NCBI RefSeq assembly: GCF_000699445.3
Contig: NC_067195.1
Span: 85,570,569 to 85,634,568 of the forward strand
Reading direction: 5' to 3'
DNA length: 64,000 bases
Source: Schistosoma haematobium
Taxonomy: Eukaryota; Platyhelminthes; Trematoda; Strigeidida; Schistosomatidae
The notes under the pieces are model-generated. The model was not told the DNA's origin and made no database searches. It saw only the letters and a program-made list of their open reading frames with translations. Positions within the stretch are counted from its first letter, which is position 1. Every line of letters starts with the position of its first letter. Shown here one piece after another: positions 21,172-32,154 of this stretch. The position numbers were made by a program, and so were the translations under genes.

Positions 21172-23981
21172 TTAATCGTTACAGTTTTTAATACTGTGGA
21201 GGTCCAATCTCGTTTTGAATATATTAGCAGAAGGTGCTGATATTACGTATTCCGGTAGAGAATTCCAGTAATGCACTACTCGGTGCGAGAAACGGAACTC
21301 CAGACGTAAACGGTTTGATCTCGGTTTTGAACTTTCTTCGAATGTCCTCTCAAATGATCGGTTCTAGACGGAAACAAAAGATAAGACATGTTAATACCAA
21401 GGTCATCGTTCAGTATACGATAAGCCAATATTAGATCACCCCGTATTGTACGGTAAGATAACGGAAATAAGTTAAGGTGTCTCAGTCTGTCTTCATAAGA
21501 TAGGCCAGCTAGACCTTGTACCATCTTAGTAGCTCGTCGTTGGACTCTTTCTAGCATACCTGCTTCATATTTGAAACAAGGACGCGCTGCTTGAATCCCG
21601 TATTCTAAATGTGGTCGCACATAAATCGGGCATAGTAATCCAAACATTTCATCATCTAAATACTGAAAAGACCTACGAATTGACCATAATATCCTATAGC
21701 CTTTTGCAGCAACAGCCTTACAGTGACTAGTCGTTTTGAGGTCATTGCTTAATATAACTCCTAAGTCTTTATAGTTTCTTGCTTTGGGTGGCACGAATCC
21801 ACGTAGTGTATAGTCATACGATTCATCAGAGTTATTTAACTGCATCACTACACTCTTATTAGGATTTACTTCTAGTGACCACCTGTCTAACCATGCCACC
21901 AATGAGCTAAGATCGTCCTGTAATACTATTCTATCCGACATACTATGTATGGGTCTCCAAATCTTTATGTCATCAGCGAAGAGTAGAACGGATGATTTTG
22001 CTACAGTTGGCAATTCATTTACATAAAGTAAGAAGAGAAGAGGAATGAGGATTGTACCTTGGAGAACTCCACTTTTTACAGGTACCCACGAGGAGAGAGC
22101 CCCATTAACCCCTACCCTTTGTTTCCTGTCATGGAGAAAGTTACTTATCCAATCGACGACTGTTTATTGGATTCCAAAACGTTTCAGTTTGAATTTAAGA
22201 CCAGAGTGGGAAACCTTATCAAAGGCTTTACTTAGATCTATGAAAATTACATCCACAGGAGCATTCCGATCCTTTGCCGCAACCCACTCTTCTCGTGCAA
22301 CGAGAAGATTTGTCAAGCAAGATAGGCCTTTCTGAAAACCATGTTGTTCCCTGGAGAAAAGATTTTGCCCTTCAACATAGTTTATAACAGCTATCCGAAT
22401 GATTTTCTCCATCAGTTTCACAACTGCACTAGTTAAGCTAACGAGTCTATAGTTACTAACTAAATCCCTACTCCCAGCCTTATACACCAGACTTATTATG
22501 GCGTCTTTCCAGTCTCTAGGCAGTCTGGACTGTCTCAGAGACATGTCGAATAGTATCGCTAATGGTTCAGCAATTTCATCTGATATGGCTTTCATAATCC
22601 TAGGCTGAATATCATCAGGACCACTGGACTTATCAGGTTTGAGATGCTGAAGTAGCCTTAAAACAGTATCTTTCTCAATGACTACAGGATCCATCAGCGA
22701 GCCATCACGGTCATGACGAATCATTGGTCGTTCCTCATTACCAATAGAAAACACTTTACTAAAATATTCCGATAAAGCTTCAGCTTTTTCGGCATCATTC
22801 TCTGCTAAGATTAACGGATTGTCTCGTATCAAAAGCGATGGAATTCCATCGCTTCTCTTAGTTCGCCTTTTTATATACGAGAATAACCGTTTCGGACTAT
22901 ATCTAGAATCCCTAACCAATTGTTTTTCGTATGATAGTCTAGTCTTGCTTATTAACGCTTTACAGGCATTCCTAATCTTACAATAACTGGATCTGTATTG
23001 TTCTAAGCCAGTAGGGATGAACATATTCCAGTGATTCTTCCTTTTTCTAAGGAGTTTCCTGACTGTTTTAGCTATCCATGGTGGACTATTATTCGGTCTT
23101 CGCGGTACCAGGTATGGTATGAACGGGGACGTAACTAGTCTAAATTTACCTTTAAATACAGACCATGCTTCTTCAACTGATATGCTAGTATCTACTAACC
23201 AATTTGTCTTAGCAGCACATTCCTGAATGGCTGATATGTTAGCTTTCCATACATTTGGGCGAGGTGTAACCTGATCGTATAACATGTCCCTATTTCGAAA
23301 CGCGAATGACAAAACAGAGTGATCGCTGTTTACTAACGGTGGAAGAATATTTAAGTCGACAATATCCTCAGTCTCATGAGTGATTACCAAATCCAGCAGA
23401 GAAGAACCCTGGTTAACACCAAAACGTGTGGGTCGGGATATATGCTGCACTAGTGCATGCTCCATTATTGTTATCAGGAACCTACTATCAAAGGAGTTTA
23501 TAGATCCTTCTGTGGTCATATCAGTCCAACTAATATCAGGTGCGTTAAAGTCTCCTATTATCAAGCATCTGGTATTATCACTCCAAAGATGAATGTGCTC
23601 TAAAACAAAGTCATCAGCTAAGCAGATTGGGCTCCGATAGATGACACCTAGCATAAATGTACTACATCCTATAGCCAACTTACAGCTAATGACTTCACAA
23701 GTGCCGCTATCATGGGATTCGCTAGTAGAGGAGCGGATATTTATGCCATTGGCTATATATAACAGGACGCCGCCTCCTTTCCTACATCTATGTCTATCAC
23801 TCCTGATGCAATGGTATCCGGATAATTCTGGAGTAATGTCTAAGTCATGGACTAACCAAGTTTCTGTCACTGCTACTATGAGTGGCTTTAACCTTTCTAC
23901 TAGTACTTCTAGTTCATAGAACTTATTTCGTAGACTACGAGCGTTGGCATATAAAACTCCTAAGTAGAACAGCCTATCCAC
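21172..23981 (-). pseudogene. Endonuclease-RT ORF2 of CR1-like element 2, copy 1
   Basis: The 605-codon frame 23981-22164 holds the AP endonuclease (LYANARSLRNKF, VTETWL, GDFNAPDISW, SDHSVLSF), a linker with SPPWIAKTVRKLLRKRKNHW, and the first part of RT (SGPDDIQPRIMK, QHGFQKGLSCLTNLLVA, motif A FIDLSKAFDKVSH). One TAA (complement of 22161-22163) interrupts it after RFGIQ. The same frame then continues with VDWISNFLHDRKQR, GVLQGTILIPLLFLLY and FADDIKIW to about 21330. A one-base T-run shortening there shifts the frame, and the C-terminus (VHYWNSLPEYVISAPSANIF) ends at 21172. Apart from one stop and one frameshift it is close to intact. Confidence 0.85.
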
Positions 23982-24078
23982 ACAGGCCTTGGTAGCATTC
24001 GCTTCCAGAGACTGACTATCCGAAAGCCCACTAGTCGGAGATTTTCCTCGCCGTTTTGCCGACGGGTTTCAAGTTCAG

Positions 24079-25079
24079 CTAGTGCTTTCTTCCTTTTATT
24101 CTATCTTCGAGAGATATGTCAGGTCTAACTCGGATGTCAGAATTGTCGTGACAACGAGCGCTACTTAACAAGAGATCCCGTTGCTTCTCCGATCCTAGGA
24201 TTACCTTAAGGAGTCTGCATGGACGGGGTTCAACATTGTCCTCGGTCCTCTTGCCTATTCTAACCAATTTTTGACCTGAACTCCTTTGGAGTTATCTGGT
24301 AAAATACTACGAATGTATTCTCCTAGCTTTTCTGAGTCATGCGCGTGTCTAATTTTCGGATCAGGGTCGTTTGACTCCCGCAATTTGCTCATAATAATAT
24401 TCGATGTTATTAGATTTTTCTTCTCAGTCACGCCAGGATGGGTTTCACTCTTACCATCAGATCTTGGTAGTGCAATTTGTGGCTCACAATTTGAGTCCAC
24501 TAGTGAGTTACCAACTACCTGTGTACTGCTTACAGCTTTTTTTTTTCGTTTCGTTTCCTACGTACCGTAGTCCATTTTCATCCCTCATAACACTGGGACT
24601 ATTTGGAACGGTGACTGTTTTATCCAGCTCTTCGGTTCCCATTAAAGGTGCATTATTAACAATGTCAGTACCAGGTGGTACTACTCCCCTGTTAATGTCA
24701 ACGAAGATTTCACTTTTACGTCGGTCATAGTCGGTTGTTTGAGGCGTCGCGTAACAGCAGGTACTACACTGACACATTCGTCACTGTCAGTGCCCGTGTT
24801 GTCAGCGCATATGCCATCCTTCTTCTTACAGGCCAAAGCCAATAGGCTCATAGCCTCCTGTATTAGTAATGCCTTGTTGGCACAGCAAAACATGCAAAGC
24901 CAATGTGAGTTAGGCTTCGAACATCTTTTGTATGCGGTGGGACTTAAGCGGGTGCACATTTTGTGGAACCACTTATTGTATTCGTCACACTGCATTCCCT
25001 CCTCCACAGGGAACAAACAGTTTGGTTGTCTACATTTGTGAGCACCACCAACCATTTTAGTCTGATCAAGGTGTAACAC
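24079..25079 (-). pseudogene. ORF1 of CR1-like element 2, copy 1: PHD-type zinc finger protein
   Basis: The N-terminal frame (25079-24681) reads HKCRQPNCLFPVEEG, MQCDEYNKWFHKMC and HWLCMFCC. This is a PHD-like cysteine/histidine array in which one expected cysteine (CDEC in element 1) is tyrosine. The rest lies in three further frames: a middle stretch at 24777-24508, then SNIIMSKLRESNDPDPKIRH and EYIRSILPDN (24500-24255), then RPCRLLKVILGSEKQRDLLL (24267-24079), which corresponds to the C-terminal RNA-binding-like segment of element 1. The homopolymer run at 24536-24546 is one break point and differs between the two copies. Confidence 0.75.
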
Positions 25080-25762
25080 ACAATATGATCACAGTATGAA
25101 CACAAATGTCAGTCAACGAATAAAAGTTTTATACAAGAAAAACTTTAGCAAGACTTCAAACCTTAACTAAAGTACTTTGATACAGACCAAGAATGCCTCG
25201 AATGTAATAAATACACGAAAGCCAAAAAACTCAACAGAATATAACTTTAACTGTATTAGATTCAATTAAAGTGTAAATCGTAGTTTTGATACGTAATTTA
25301 CGATCAAAACAGTTTACTAATCCAACGAGAAACAATACCACTGTCCTTTTTAGATAGCGCGCCGTGACCAGGGTTACTTAAAGGTTCGTTCAAGGTTGTC
25401 CATAAAATATAGTCTCGCCGACTCACTCAAGCAACCAAGAAAGGGGAAATAAAGCAGACGACGACGTAAATAAAGATGAAATATCGCTTTCTCGCCTTTA
25501 CGTCGGTTATTTAGGGAAATATCGGTTTTCGCGCCCTTACGTCGTATTTGGTGGAAATTTGTCGACAATTATACTTAACGTACAGTGTTTGAATATACCA
25601 CAACCCCAAATTACGTTTTCATAAACGCCGACAAATTAAGGCACGGCTTAATAAAAAACAAAACTATTTTCATAAAAACAAGGTTTAAAATACGGAACCA
25701 GGCATTCGGTTGATACGCATTTACACTGGCTTCATTTTTTGTTTAGCTAAAGTGTTCCGACA

Positions 25763-27900
25763 TGCTAGGAGCCATCACAAATAACTTACGTGATGCAGGT
25801 GAGTGACGTGCTCTCAGATGTTCATGTTCATTATAACTAATTGCCTTCCTAGTCCAATACTATGAGTTTCATTGAAGTCAGTGAGTGTTCGTAGACTTAG
25901 GGCCACTGTGAACTTGGTTACGTTCCCTTCGCTGTCATAGATCCACTTATAATCAAAGGTGGAATAAAATGCGAGCCACTTTCATGAAAAATATGACTTT
26001 CTTTCGTTCAGTGAGTTTGCTAATGAAAGCACCCTAAAAAGTAACTGAGTTCAACAGTGTTTTTATTAAATTGATAGAAGTAAAGACAGAAACCACTTGT
26101 AATGACAGTACTTCAACTGTAACACCATCCACTAGCAACACCAATCAAAGGCCTTTAGATAATAGTGGTATGTACATGAAGTTCATACGTGAATATATTT
26201 CTTATAGGATGTAATGAAGTGAACTTGTTCTCTCAGAAGTTCGTCAATCGCAAAGACCTGATGAACGACGTTATGATGTATATAATGTCAAATACATCTC
26301 TGAGCATAAGAGATGTTGATCGGGTTCTGTATTGTTTCCGATTTCTTATACCGGACTTACCGAAAAGCATCCGAAGTGTCCTGAGGACGTGCACAAGTGT
26401 ACAACCAATGTTCATCGGCAGTGGGGTTTACTACCATCTAGGATTGAAAACCGATCTGCTAAGATACGTTGAACTTTGGGTGTGTACTTTTGATTTTGAC
26501 ACTTTAAATTTATATATTAATTTGGATGAACCTTCTATGTCTAGAAGCTCCAATCAACAGTTGTGGCCTATACTAGGACGGATCATTGCCCCTAGGTTTA
26601 GTGACGTGTTCATGATAGGTATCTACGGAGGGAATACTAAACCGGCAGAATTTAACGAATTTTTGCGGGCACAATTTCTGGAATAAAAGAAATGGCTGAC
26701 GTGGGTCTTTTTAGTGTGAAGTTTAATAAATACATAGCTATTAGGTTGGCGGCTGTTATGTGTGACTCACCTGCCCGTTCTTCCGTTAGGTACACGGCAA
26801 ATCATAACGGTAAGGCAGGTTGCGATAGGTGTACTGTACTTGGGAGACGGCCGGAGTGGAAGACGATCTTTCCAAATGGGGCATATACTTTCAGAACAGA
26901 CGACACGTTCCGTTTTCAGACTCAATCTATTCACCATCAAGGACATTCTATTATGGAAACGCTTCCTATTAATATGATTATAACTTTTCCTTTAGATCCT
27001 ATGCACGTGGTGTACCTAGGTGTTACAAAAATCTGGATAATTTATGGATAGATTTAGCACGCAGAAGACTGCTGAACTTTAACCAATGTGCAATTAGAGA
27101 CATAAGTAATTTAATATCAGGTTGTGTGGCAAGTAATCCTTCCGACTTTCTGTGTAAATGCCGTACACTAGACTTTGTATCGACATGGAAAGCTTCTGAA
27201 TGTAGGTTGTTCCTTCTGTATTTAGGCCCGGTGATTCTTCAAAAACGTTGCCACAACCTTTGTATGTTAATTTCCGGCGTTTAGCGTTATCCATTTACCT
27301 GCTTGCACATCTAAACTACATAATACTGTTAAAGAATCCGCCAGAATAGATTTACAAAACTTCCTTGAGGAATACGAATGGTGTTATGGGTCTGAAACCT
27401 TAGTTTACAATGTGCATTCGTTAGAGCACCTCCTTAACGACGTTCGTGCACATGGACCTTTAGATAGTTTTTCAGCCTTTCCGTTCGAGTCCTATATGAG
27501 ACAAATTAAGGATTCTGTGTACAGTGGGTTTGCAGTAGCTAAGCAACCAGCTCAGCGTTGTGCTGAAAATATGTACCTCTACGATAGGCTTCAACTTGTT
27601 TAACAGATACTACCTCAATAACTTCATTTAAGTCAGATAACATAGTAGTAGTAAACGGAAAGCCTGGTTTAGTCACTGATATAAAGGAGGATGGACTACC
27701 AAAATTTAGGTTTTTCACTGACCCACGCAATTACTTTGAAGATCCTTTCCCATCTAGTGATATAGGAATCTTTATGTGCTCTGTAGTTATCCATGACCAC
27801 ACATGGATATCGCTTAAGGACATTGATTGTAAATGCATAGCCATAAATTTTATCAATAATCTAGTTATAATCCCATTGTTGCATGCTTTAATGTAAATGC
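25763..27900 (+). pseudogene. Tnp2-type transposase of the CACTA-like element, copy 1
   Basis: The enzyme would bind the element ends and catalyse excision and integration. A possible first exon runs from the ATG at 25763 to a donor cag|gtgagt (about 25799). A Ser/Thr-rich exon ends at gtg|gtatgt and joins, through a 40-bp intron (26168-26207), to the main exon. Conserved blocks there are SVQPMFIGSGVYYHLGL, CDSPARSSVRYTANHNGKAG with CDRC, FPLDPMHVVYLGVTK, WKASECRLFLLYLGPVIL, YNVHSLEHLLNDVRAHG and FSAFPFESYM. This copy has frameshifts at T/A runs near 26660, 27020 and 27250 and further lesions near 27310 and 27595. The one near 27250 is shared with copy 2; the others are copy-specific. Confidence 0.8.
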
Positions 27901-27966
27901 ATTTTGCTTCATTAGTGTTGAGTTAATGACGATAAACCATTTAATTACATCTTATGTTATTTTTAG

Positions 27967-28427
27967 CCCACTAACAAGCGATACGTCATTGTTGACGTCC
28001 TCAGCAAGAAACAACTTATGATAGCATCCAAGGAGTGGATCGTAGGCAAGGAACCGATTTGTAAGTCATCAACATTAATTTGATAATTTGTTCCTGTTAC
28101 AGATAGCAATGGTTACCCGGTTATCGGGTGATGATCCGAAAACATCAATGCGGTATGTTCTGTCGCACCTCTTGACACCTGAGGTTGCCAGTAAATTCAA
28201 GTTACTCGGCACCTCTCCAAAACGAGCACTTTAGAAATGCCAGTTTTACGGCTGCATACGAAGTAACTCTTATTTATTATTTAAACTTCAGGTGCGTTAA
28301 CAAATCGCTTTCTGTCATCCGCTGTCAAAGAAAAGACCTTGCTAAGCTGTACAACATAGCGACACAAGGTTATTTTCATGATATCCGAGACAAAATGATA
28401 AAGTGTAGTAGAAGGAAACAAGATCAG
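27967..28427 (+). pseudogene. DUF4806-like second gene of the CACTA-like element, copy 1
   Basis: Three exon-like blocks with good splice signals. Block one, 27967-28060, lies between ttttag and gtaagt and encodes RYVIVDVLSKKQLMIASKEW. Block two follows an acceptor at 28102 and encodes TSMRYVLSHLLTPEVASKF, KLLGTSPKRA and FRNASFTAAY. Block three, 28292-28427, follows a ~29-bp intron (gtaact...cttcag) and ends at a gtatgt donor. The order of an N-terminal VV-strand with a Trp and a C-terminal LLTPELA-like helix with a Gly-Lys/Phe segment resembles DUF4806 proteins, often encoded beside Tnp2-type transposases. A stop and a one-base shift (near 28230) break it, and both are also in copy 2. Function unknown. 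Confidence 0.55.
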
Positions 28428-29333
28428 GTATGTACTAATTTAAAGTTATAACTTCCCTACGGCTCTATAGTTACAGTCTACTGTAATAACGAACATAACC
28501 GTAAGTTTAGCTTAAATTAAAGCACGTCATTCAGATGTTGTTGTGACTTGTTTTGTTTTTAAACCTCAGAATTCACAGGACGACTATTTCAATTCTCAAT
28601 AGCCGAACATACGTGGCTAAAGGCAAAAGTTCGTACAGTCTTTTTTATGTTCTACTTAATTTTTGATAAACAGTTTTTGGTAAAACAGCTTACCTTTTTA
28701 CTTACATGGGAAGCTATTGAAGTGTTGAGAAAGTGTGTTTGATTGTCAGTGAACTAGCGATTAAATACACATGCCTTATAAATAATACATCACCTGTTCC
28801 TTCTTTTGCAGGTATTTTCAAATAACTATGATTTAGCAATTGCAACGGAAATGCAAAACAATCGATGCTGAAGCTTCTGCTTTAATGTTGTACAAAAATA
28901 TGCTTTTCCCTTTAAATAAAATTTTTTAAAATATACCGGTTTTCCCGTGGATTGCAATTTTATTTTGGTCTGTCGTTGAAAATAAAGGCGAACATGGGAG
29001 ACGTTTGGGGTTATGCCAATGGATCGAAAATAGGGAGTTCTGTGTGTATTTAGGCGAAAAGTTGACAATTAAGCGTATCTATAGGCGAAAAGTAGGCGAT
29101 TCGGCGGAAATATAGGCGAAAAGTGGGCGATTCAGCGGATATTTAGGTGGAAAGTCGGTAATTTATCGACAAAGTGAAAAAACACGGAGGAAATCCGCAT
29201 TATTTCTCCCGGACAAGCAAAAAGGCGACATTCTGGCGCGTTTTCCTCTTTATTTCCGTTTTCTCTTCCAATGCATTTTCCCCTTTGTTTCCCCTTTGTT
29301 CGCCTTTATTTCCCCTTTTTGGTTGTTTGGGTG

Positions 29334-30155
29334 GACGAATAACATTATTTGACCAGCACATATATTCTGGTCAAGAAAGCCATGACTGCAACTAAACTCA
29401 ATTTTGGCAGACCATTTAGCGACCAATCAGAGTAAAGCGGGAAATATCGTTTCCTCCATCTTTGTAAGCAATGATGATCGGTTTGCGTCCTTCCCTATTT
29501 CTTTATTTTGTGGGAAATTTTATTTGTTTTGAGGAAGGCGCTATAAAAATTTCGAGGAAATAGCACAAAAGCCCAATATTTTGGGTTTTTTCCCAATATT
29601 TTCCCAGAATTTTTGATAACTTTGGGAAATCGTCTACGTTCTGTGATCAAACCGAAATATTTTTCACATTTTGGGGATATTCTGAAAGACTTTGGGTTAT
29701 CTACAATATCACATTCGGAAAAACCCTAAGACTACAGATTGTACGTAGAAGCCTGTTGACTTGATAACAGGTACACAAAATTCCTACGTACCTATTCGAC
29801 TTTTTCAGTTGACTTTGCAAAGTGAACGCACTCACAATGTTCTGCAAGAAGAAAAAGTTACTTTTCTGCATTACAAGCACACCACAAAAAAGCCATATTG
29901 CTAATAGTAGACGAACGAATACCCTATATCATAGCAATCATCCAACCTATGAACCCATAATGTCATGCAAGAGGTTGATAATTTACCGACGGCATGACAA
30001 TAATGCTTGAAAGCTTACAGTTAGATCTGTGAACACATGCAAAGCCAGCTGAAAATAAGATGGATAGGAAATAATTAGTTTGATATAAATATTTACCGAA
30101 AGTTAATAAAAAAGAAACAGGTATTCAACTACAGGTCAAAAGTATATTTAGCTTG
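29334..30155. other. Spacer with TTGGG/CCCAA-rich and TATA-containing sequence
   Basis: No coding region. Around 29575-29640 aatattttgggttttttccc and related words make short inverted TTGGG/CCCAA repeats. The same stretch occurs in copy 2 at 43583-44400. Confidence 0.4.
29423..29548 (+). promoter_or_regulatory. Possible promoter: CCAAT box and TATA box
   Basis: A gaccaatcag motif (CCAAT at 29423-29427) is followed about 115 bp later by ctataaaaat (29541-29550). The spacing suits a polymerase II promoter, perhaps of an LTR-type element, but in AT-rich DNA either motif can arise by chance. No convincing start codon follows. Confidence 0.2.
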
Positions 30156-30159
30156 AATC

Positions 30160-31204
30160 ACCATCCACGTTTATTTACTTTATCTCTTTCGTCGTGTAAA
30201 AATGCCCGGATCGCAACATGCATGCCTTGTGTTATTTCTTTTTCTGGAAAGGTTGCACTTCGCAACTGTGGACACAGAACATCCATAAATATATCAAGAC
30301 TGTGATATGAACTCACTTTGAGTCGTCCTGTAGAATCCGTAGTTACTGATACATGTTTTACTTCTAGCCTCCCGTAAGTTATAAGTAACTGAAAATTCCA
30401 GTGTCGGCACGTAATCTAGACGAGCTTTGATTGAATTCCGAAGATTATCATCTACGATCTCAGACAGTCGGGTCACCTAAAACTTTACAAGTATCTGTCA
30501 TGGAATTTGTGCTCCTCTAAGGCAGCTTTAAGAGTTCGCATTTACTCAGGCGTTTTTAAAGGCAATGCGCAACTTGAATTGTTTGTGCTGTCGCTGTGTC
30601 TGTTCTCTGCACCCACGGACGAGCTTTGGCCTTAGTCAGTCAGTTGTTCATCTTCTTGGACAATTCAATGACTGCCTTCAGAATCATTTTCAGTGCTTTA
30701 CTGTCACGATTGTGCAACCTTTTGCTATTATGTTTACATTTACCCTAAATTACGGTTTACTAACTACCGTTGAAGTAGATGGAAGTGATGTTGAGAACAC
30801 CAGCTTTCTATGATCTAATTTATGAGCCTGTGTTCGATAGGTACTTAATTAGCTATAGGTAAAAGGTTCCCAGTTAAAGTGTTGAGAACCGGAAAGTTGA
30901 CTGAGACACATCCAGCCTTCATTTCAGCAAACTCCAGTTGTCCACAGATAGACAAGTAGTCGTTCATTTTTTGTTTGACAGCACCAACAATTAATGAATG
31001 GCTCATGTTTATCCGTTCACCTCTTCGGCTTCTCAGTTCAACACGGTAGTGTGTGCTTGTGTAACCGAACACTGTGGTGAATGATACTTTCAGTCCCTCG
31101 TCTGTATGGTAATCATCTGAGAGCAATGATCTCGAAGTGATGACAACACTCCACAATGATGCAATACGGTGCATGGTCTCAAAGAGAAGTGTGGAGATAT
31201 GCAT
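30160..31204 (-). pseudogene. Unidentified decayed coding region, copy 1
   Basis: I do not recognise the protein. Reading minus, a 119-codon open frame (31204-30845) includes VFGYTSTHYRVELRSRRGE and NDYLSICGQLEFAEM. It is followed by weak coding similarity in broken frames (SKALKMILKAVIELSKKMNN), then SIKARLDYVPTLEFSVTYNL. A one-base frame change leads to RLEVKHVSVTTDSTGRLKVS, YHSLDIFMDVLCPQLRSATF and ITQGMHVAIRAFLHDERDK, with a stop near 30160. The pieces keep the same strand and order over 1 kb, which suggests one gene, possibly an intronless copy, now broken. Copy 2 carries the same breaks. No transposase or RT motif is visible. Confidence 0.45.
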
Positions 31205-31703
31205 GACAAGCTTATTTTGTAAATAGTTTTCGATGTTATTTGCATTTATTATGTTAGTTTTTCATAGCATATACATTTACTATTAAATGATTGTACGTGT
31301 CGTTTAAGTGTATGACCTTGAACACACTTTCTTCCGTCGTGTTACACTTATAGTATGACACACGTTGTTACCTACTAACAAGTGCACTGCCATACACACA
31401 CCTCTTGTTCTCCGTTTGCTCGTGGTTGTGTTAACTGAACTCTAAATCGACTACTATACCGCACCCTACGTTTGGTTATATCACTGGAAGGACATCAATC
31501 TCACTGGAATCTTCAATCATCTATAATTGTGGATTCAGTACTAAACTCAACCGGAACACGCACAAACCTGCTGAATTAAGTAGAGCCTCTACTTTTTGTT
31601 GTGTTTACAACGTTTAACTGATATATATTGACATTACTATTTGTACTTGGTAACTCGGTTATCATTTTTGAGTTCATATATTATTTGGTCCACCACAATT
31701 GTC

Positions 31704-31919
31704 TGGTGAGCCTCGAGTTTATCACAGTTGTTATATTGCTTATATTTTTACTTGGTACATAAGTTTATTTTTCACATTATGTACTCGCCAAATAAACTTA
31801 TTGACATGGATTGTCCACCACTAAATCCCCTTAACTCATCGCACGCAAACGATAATACTTTAAGTTCAGACTACCTACATGCGGTGCTAACAACCCTAGG
31901 ATTTGGTTCGCCCAAATAG
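31704..31919 (+). pseudogene. LTR-element leader: PBS-like site and short gag-like start, copy 1
   Basis: tggtgagcctcgag (from about 31708) resembles the TGGTGAGCC primer-binding-type sites at 60169 and 61446. It follows a stretch ending ccaccacaattgtc that could be an LTR end. An ATG frame at 31728-31919 (with an internal ATG at 31779, MYSPNKLIDMDCPP) ends after 63 codons at FGSPK. Downstream codons in other frames continue in a protein-like way, so this may be a broken gag N-terminus. No matching second LTR was found in the window. Confidence 0.35.
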
Positions 31920-32141
31920 AAGCATTATTCATGGCTAGAGGCATACGCTCATAAGCGGCGAAATATGCCTAGGTTGATTCTAGACTAGCGTGTTCAATAA
32001 CTTCGTCAACAACGTGCTTTAAACCATGCATATTATGGACTAAGTGTTCCCTCCCGTAGTAATTTTTGTATCCCAAGAAGAAATTATTCAAATCAACACA
32101 AACACTGTTGAAGACAGTGCAACTTTGGTTGTGATATTAAG

Positions 32142-32154
32142 TAGACTGATAATG
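32142..32154. repeat. Target-site duplication, left copy (13 bp)
   Basis: tagactgataatg occurs here and at 33359-33371, flanking the inverted/direct family A insertion. Confidence 0.9.

Larger units (their letters stand above)
21060..25362 (-). mobile_element. CR1-like non-LTR retrotransposon (element 2, copy 1)
   Basis: Related to the element at 12.9-17.2 kb but clearly a different family by protein sequence. The two share the 5'-end block ccactgtcctttttagatag followed by gcgcgc (plus strand 25339-25362), probably part of an internal promoter. It carries ORF1 (PHD finger) and a long endonuclease-RT ORF. The 3' boundary is uncertain, somewhere between 20990 and 21130. Most of it (from 21268 rightward) is repeated at 35512-39605. 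The element's 5' end is only 61 bp from the left end of the CACTA-like transposon. Confidence 0.8.
25424..29333 (+). mobile_element. CACTA-like (CMC/EnSpm-type) DNA transposon, copy 1
   Basis: About 3.9 kb. The ends are inverted repeats: left CACTCAAGCAACCAAGAAAG, right (reverse complement) CACCCAAACAACCAAAAAGG, both continuing GGGAAATAAAG. GAC occurs just outside each end, with one extra T on the left, a possible 3-bp target duplication. Subterminal repeats with aggcgaaaagt and ggcgatt cluster at 29045-29160, as is usual for CACTA elements. Inside are a Tnp2-type transposase gene and a DUF4806-like gene, both plus strand and both with tiny introns. Membership in the CACTA group is inferred from the CACT ends and the transposase type. 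Confidence 0.75.
21268..32111. repeat. 10.84-kb direct segmental duplication, copy 1
   Basis: Matches 35512-46358 from gtaatgcactactcgg on the left to aacactgttga on the right. Outside these points the flanks differ completely. Differences inside are mostly single-base length changes in homopolymers plus scattered substitutions. The left break falls inside the C-terminal coding part of CR1-like element 2, so copy 1 keeps the element's 3' end and copy 2 lacks it. The unit also carries the CACTA-like transposon, a decayed minus-strand coding region and an LTR-type leader. Confidence 0.92.

Noticed and set aside
26054..26065. tcaacagtgttt as an inverted match to the right end of the duplicated segment, suggesting a larger transposon
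   Set aside because: Only about 12 bp match, the site is internal, and the duplication's left break lies inside a LINE, so it is most likely chance.
30565..30813. Plus-strand ORF (82 codons, LSQSVVHLLGQFNDC) as a gene
   Set aside because: It is antisense to the decayed minus-strand coding region, where the opposite strand also reads protein-like. It has no start context, partner exon or domain.
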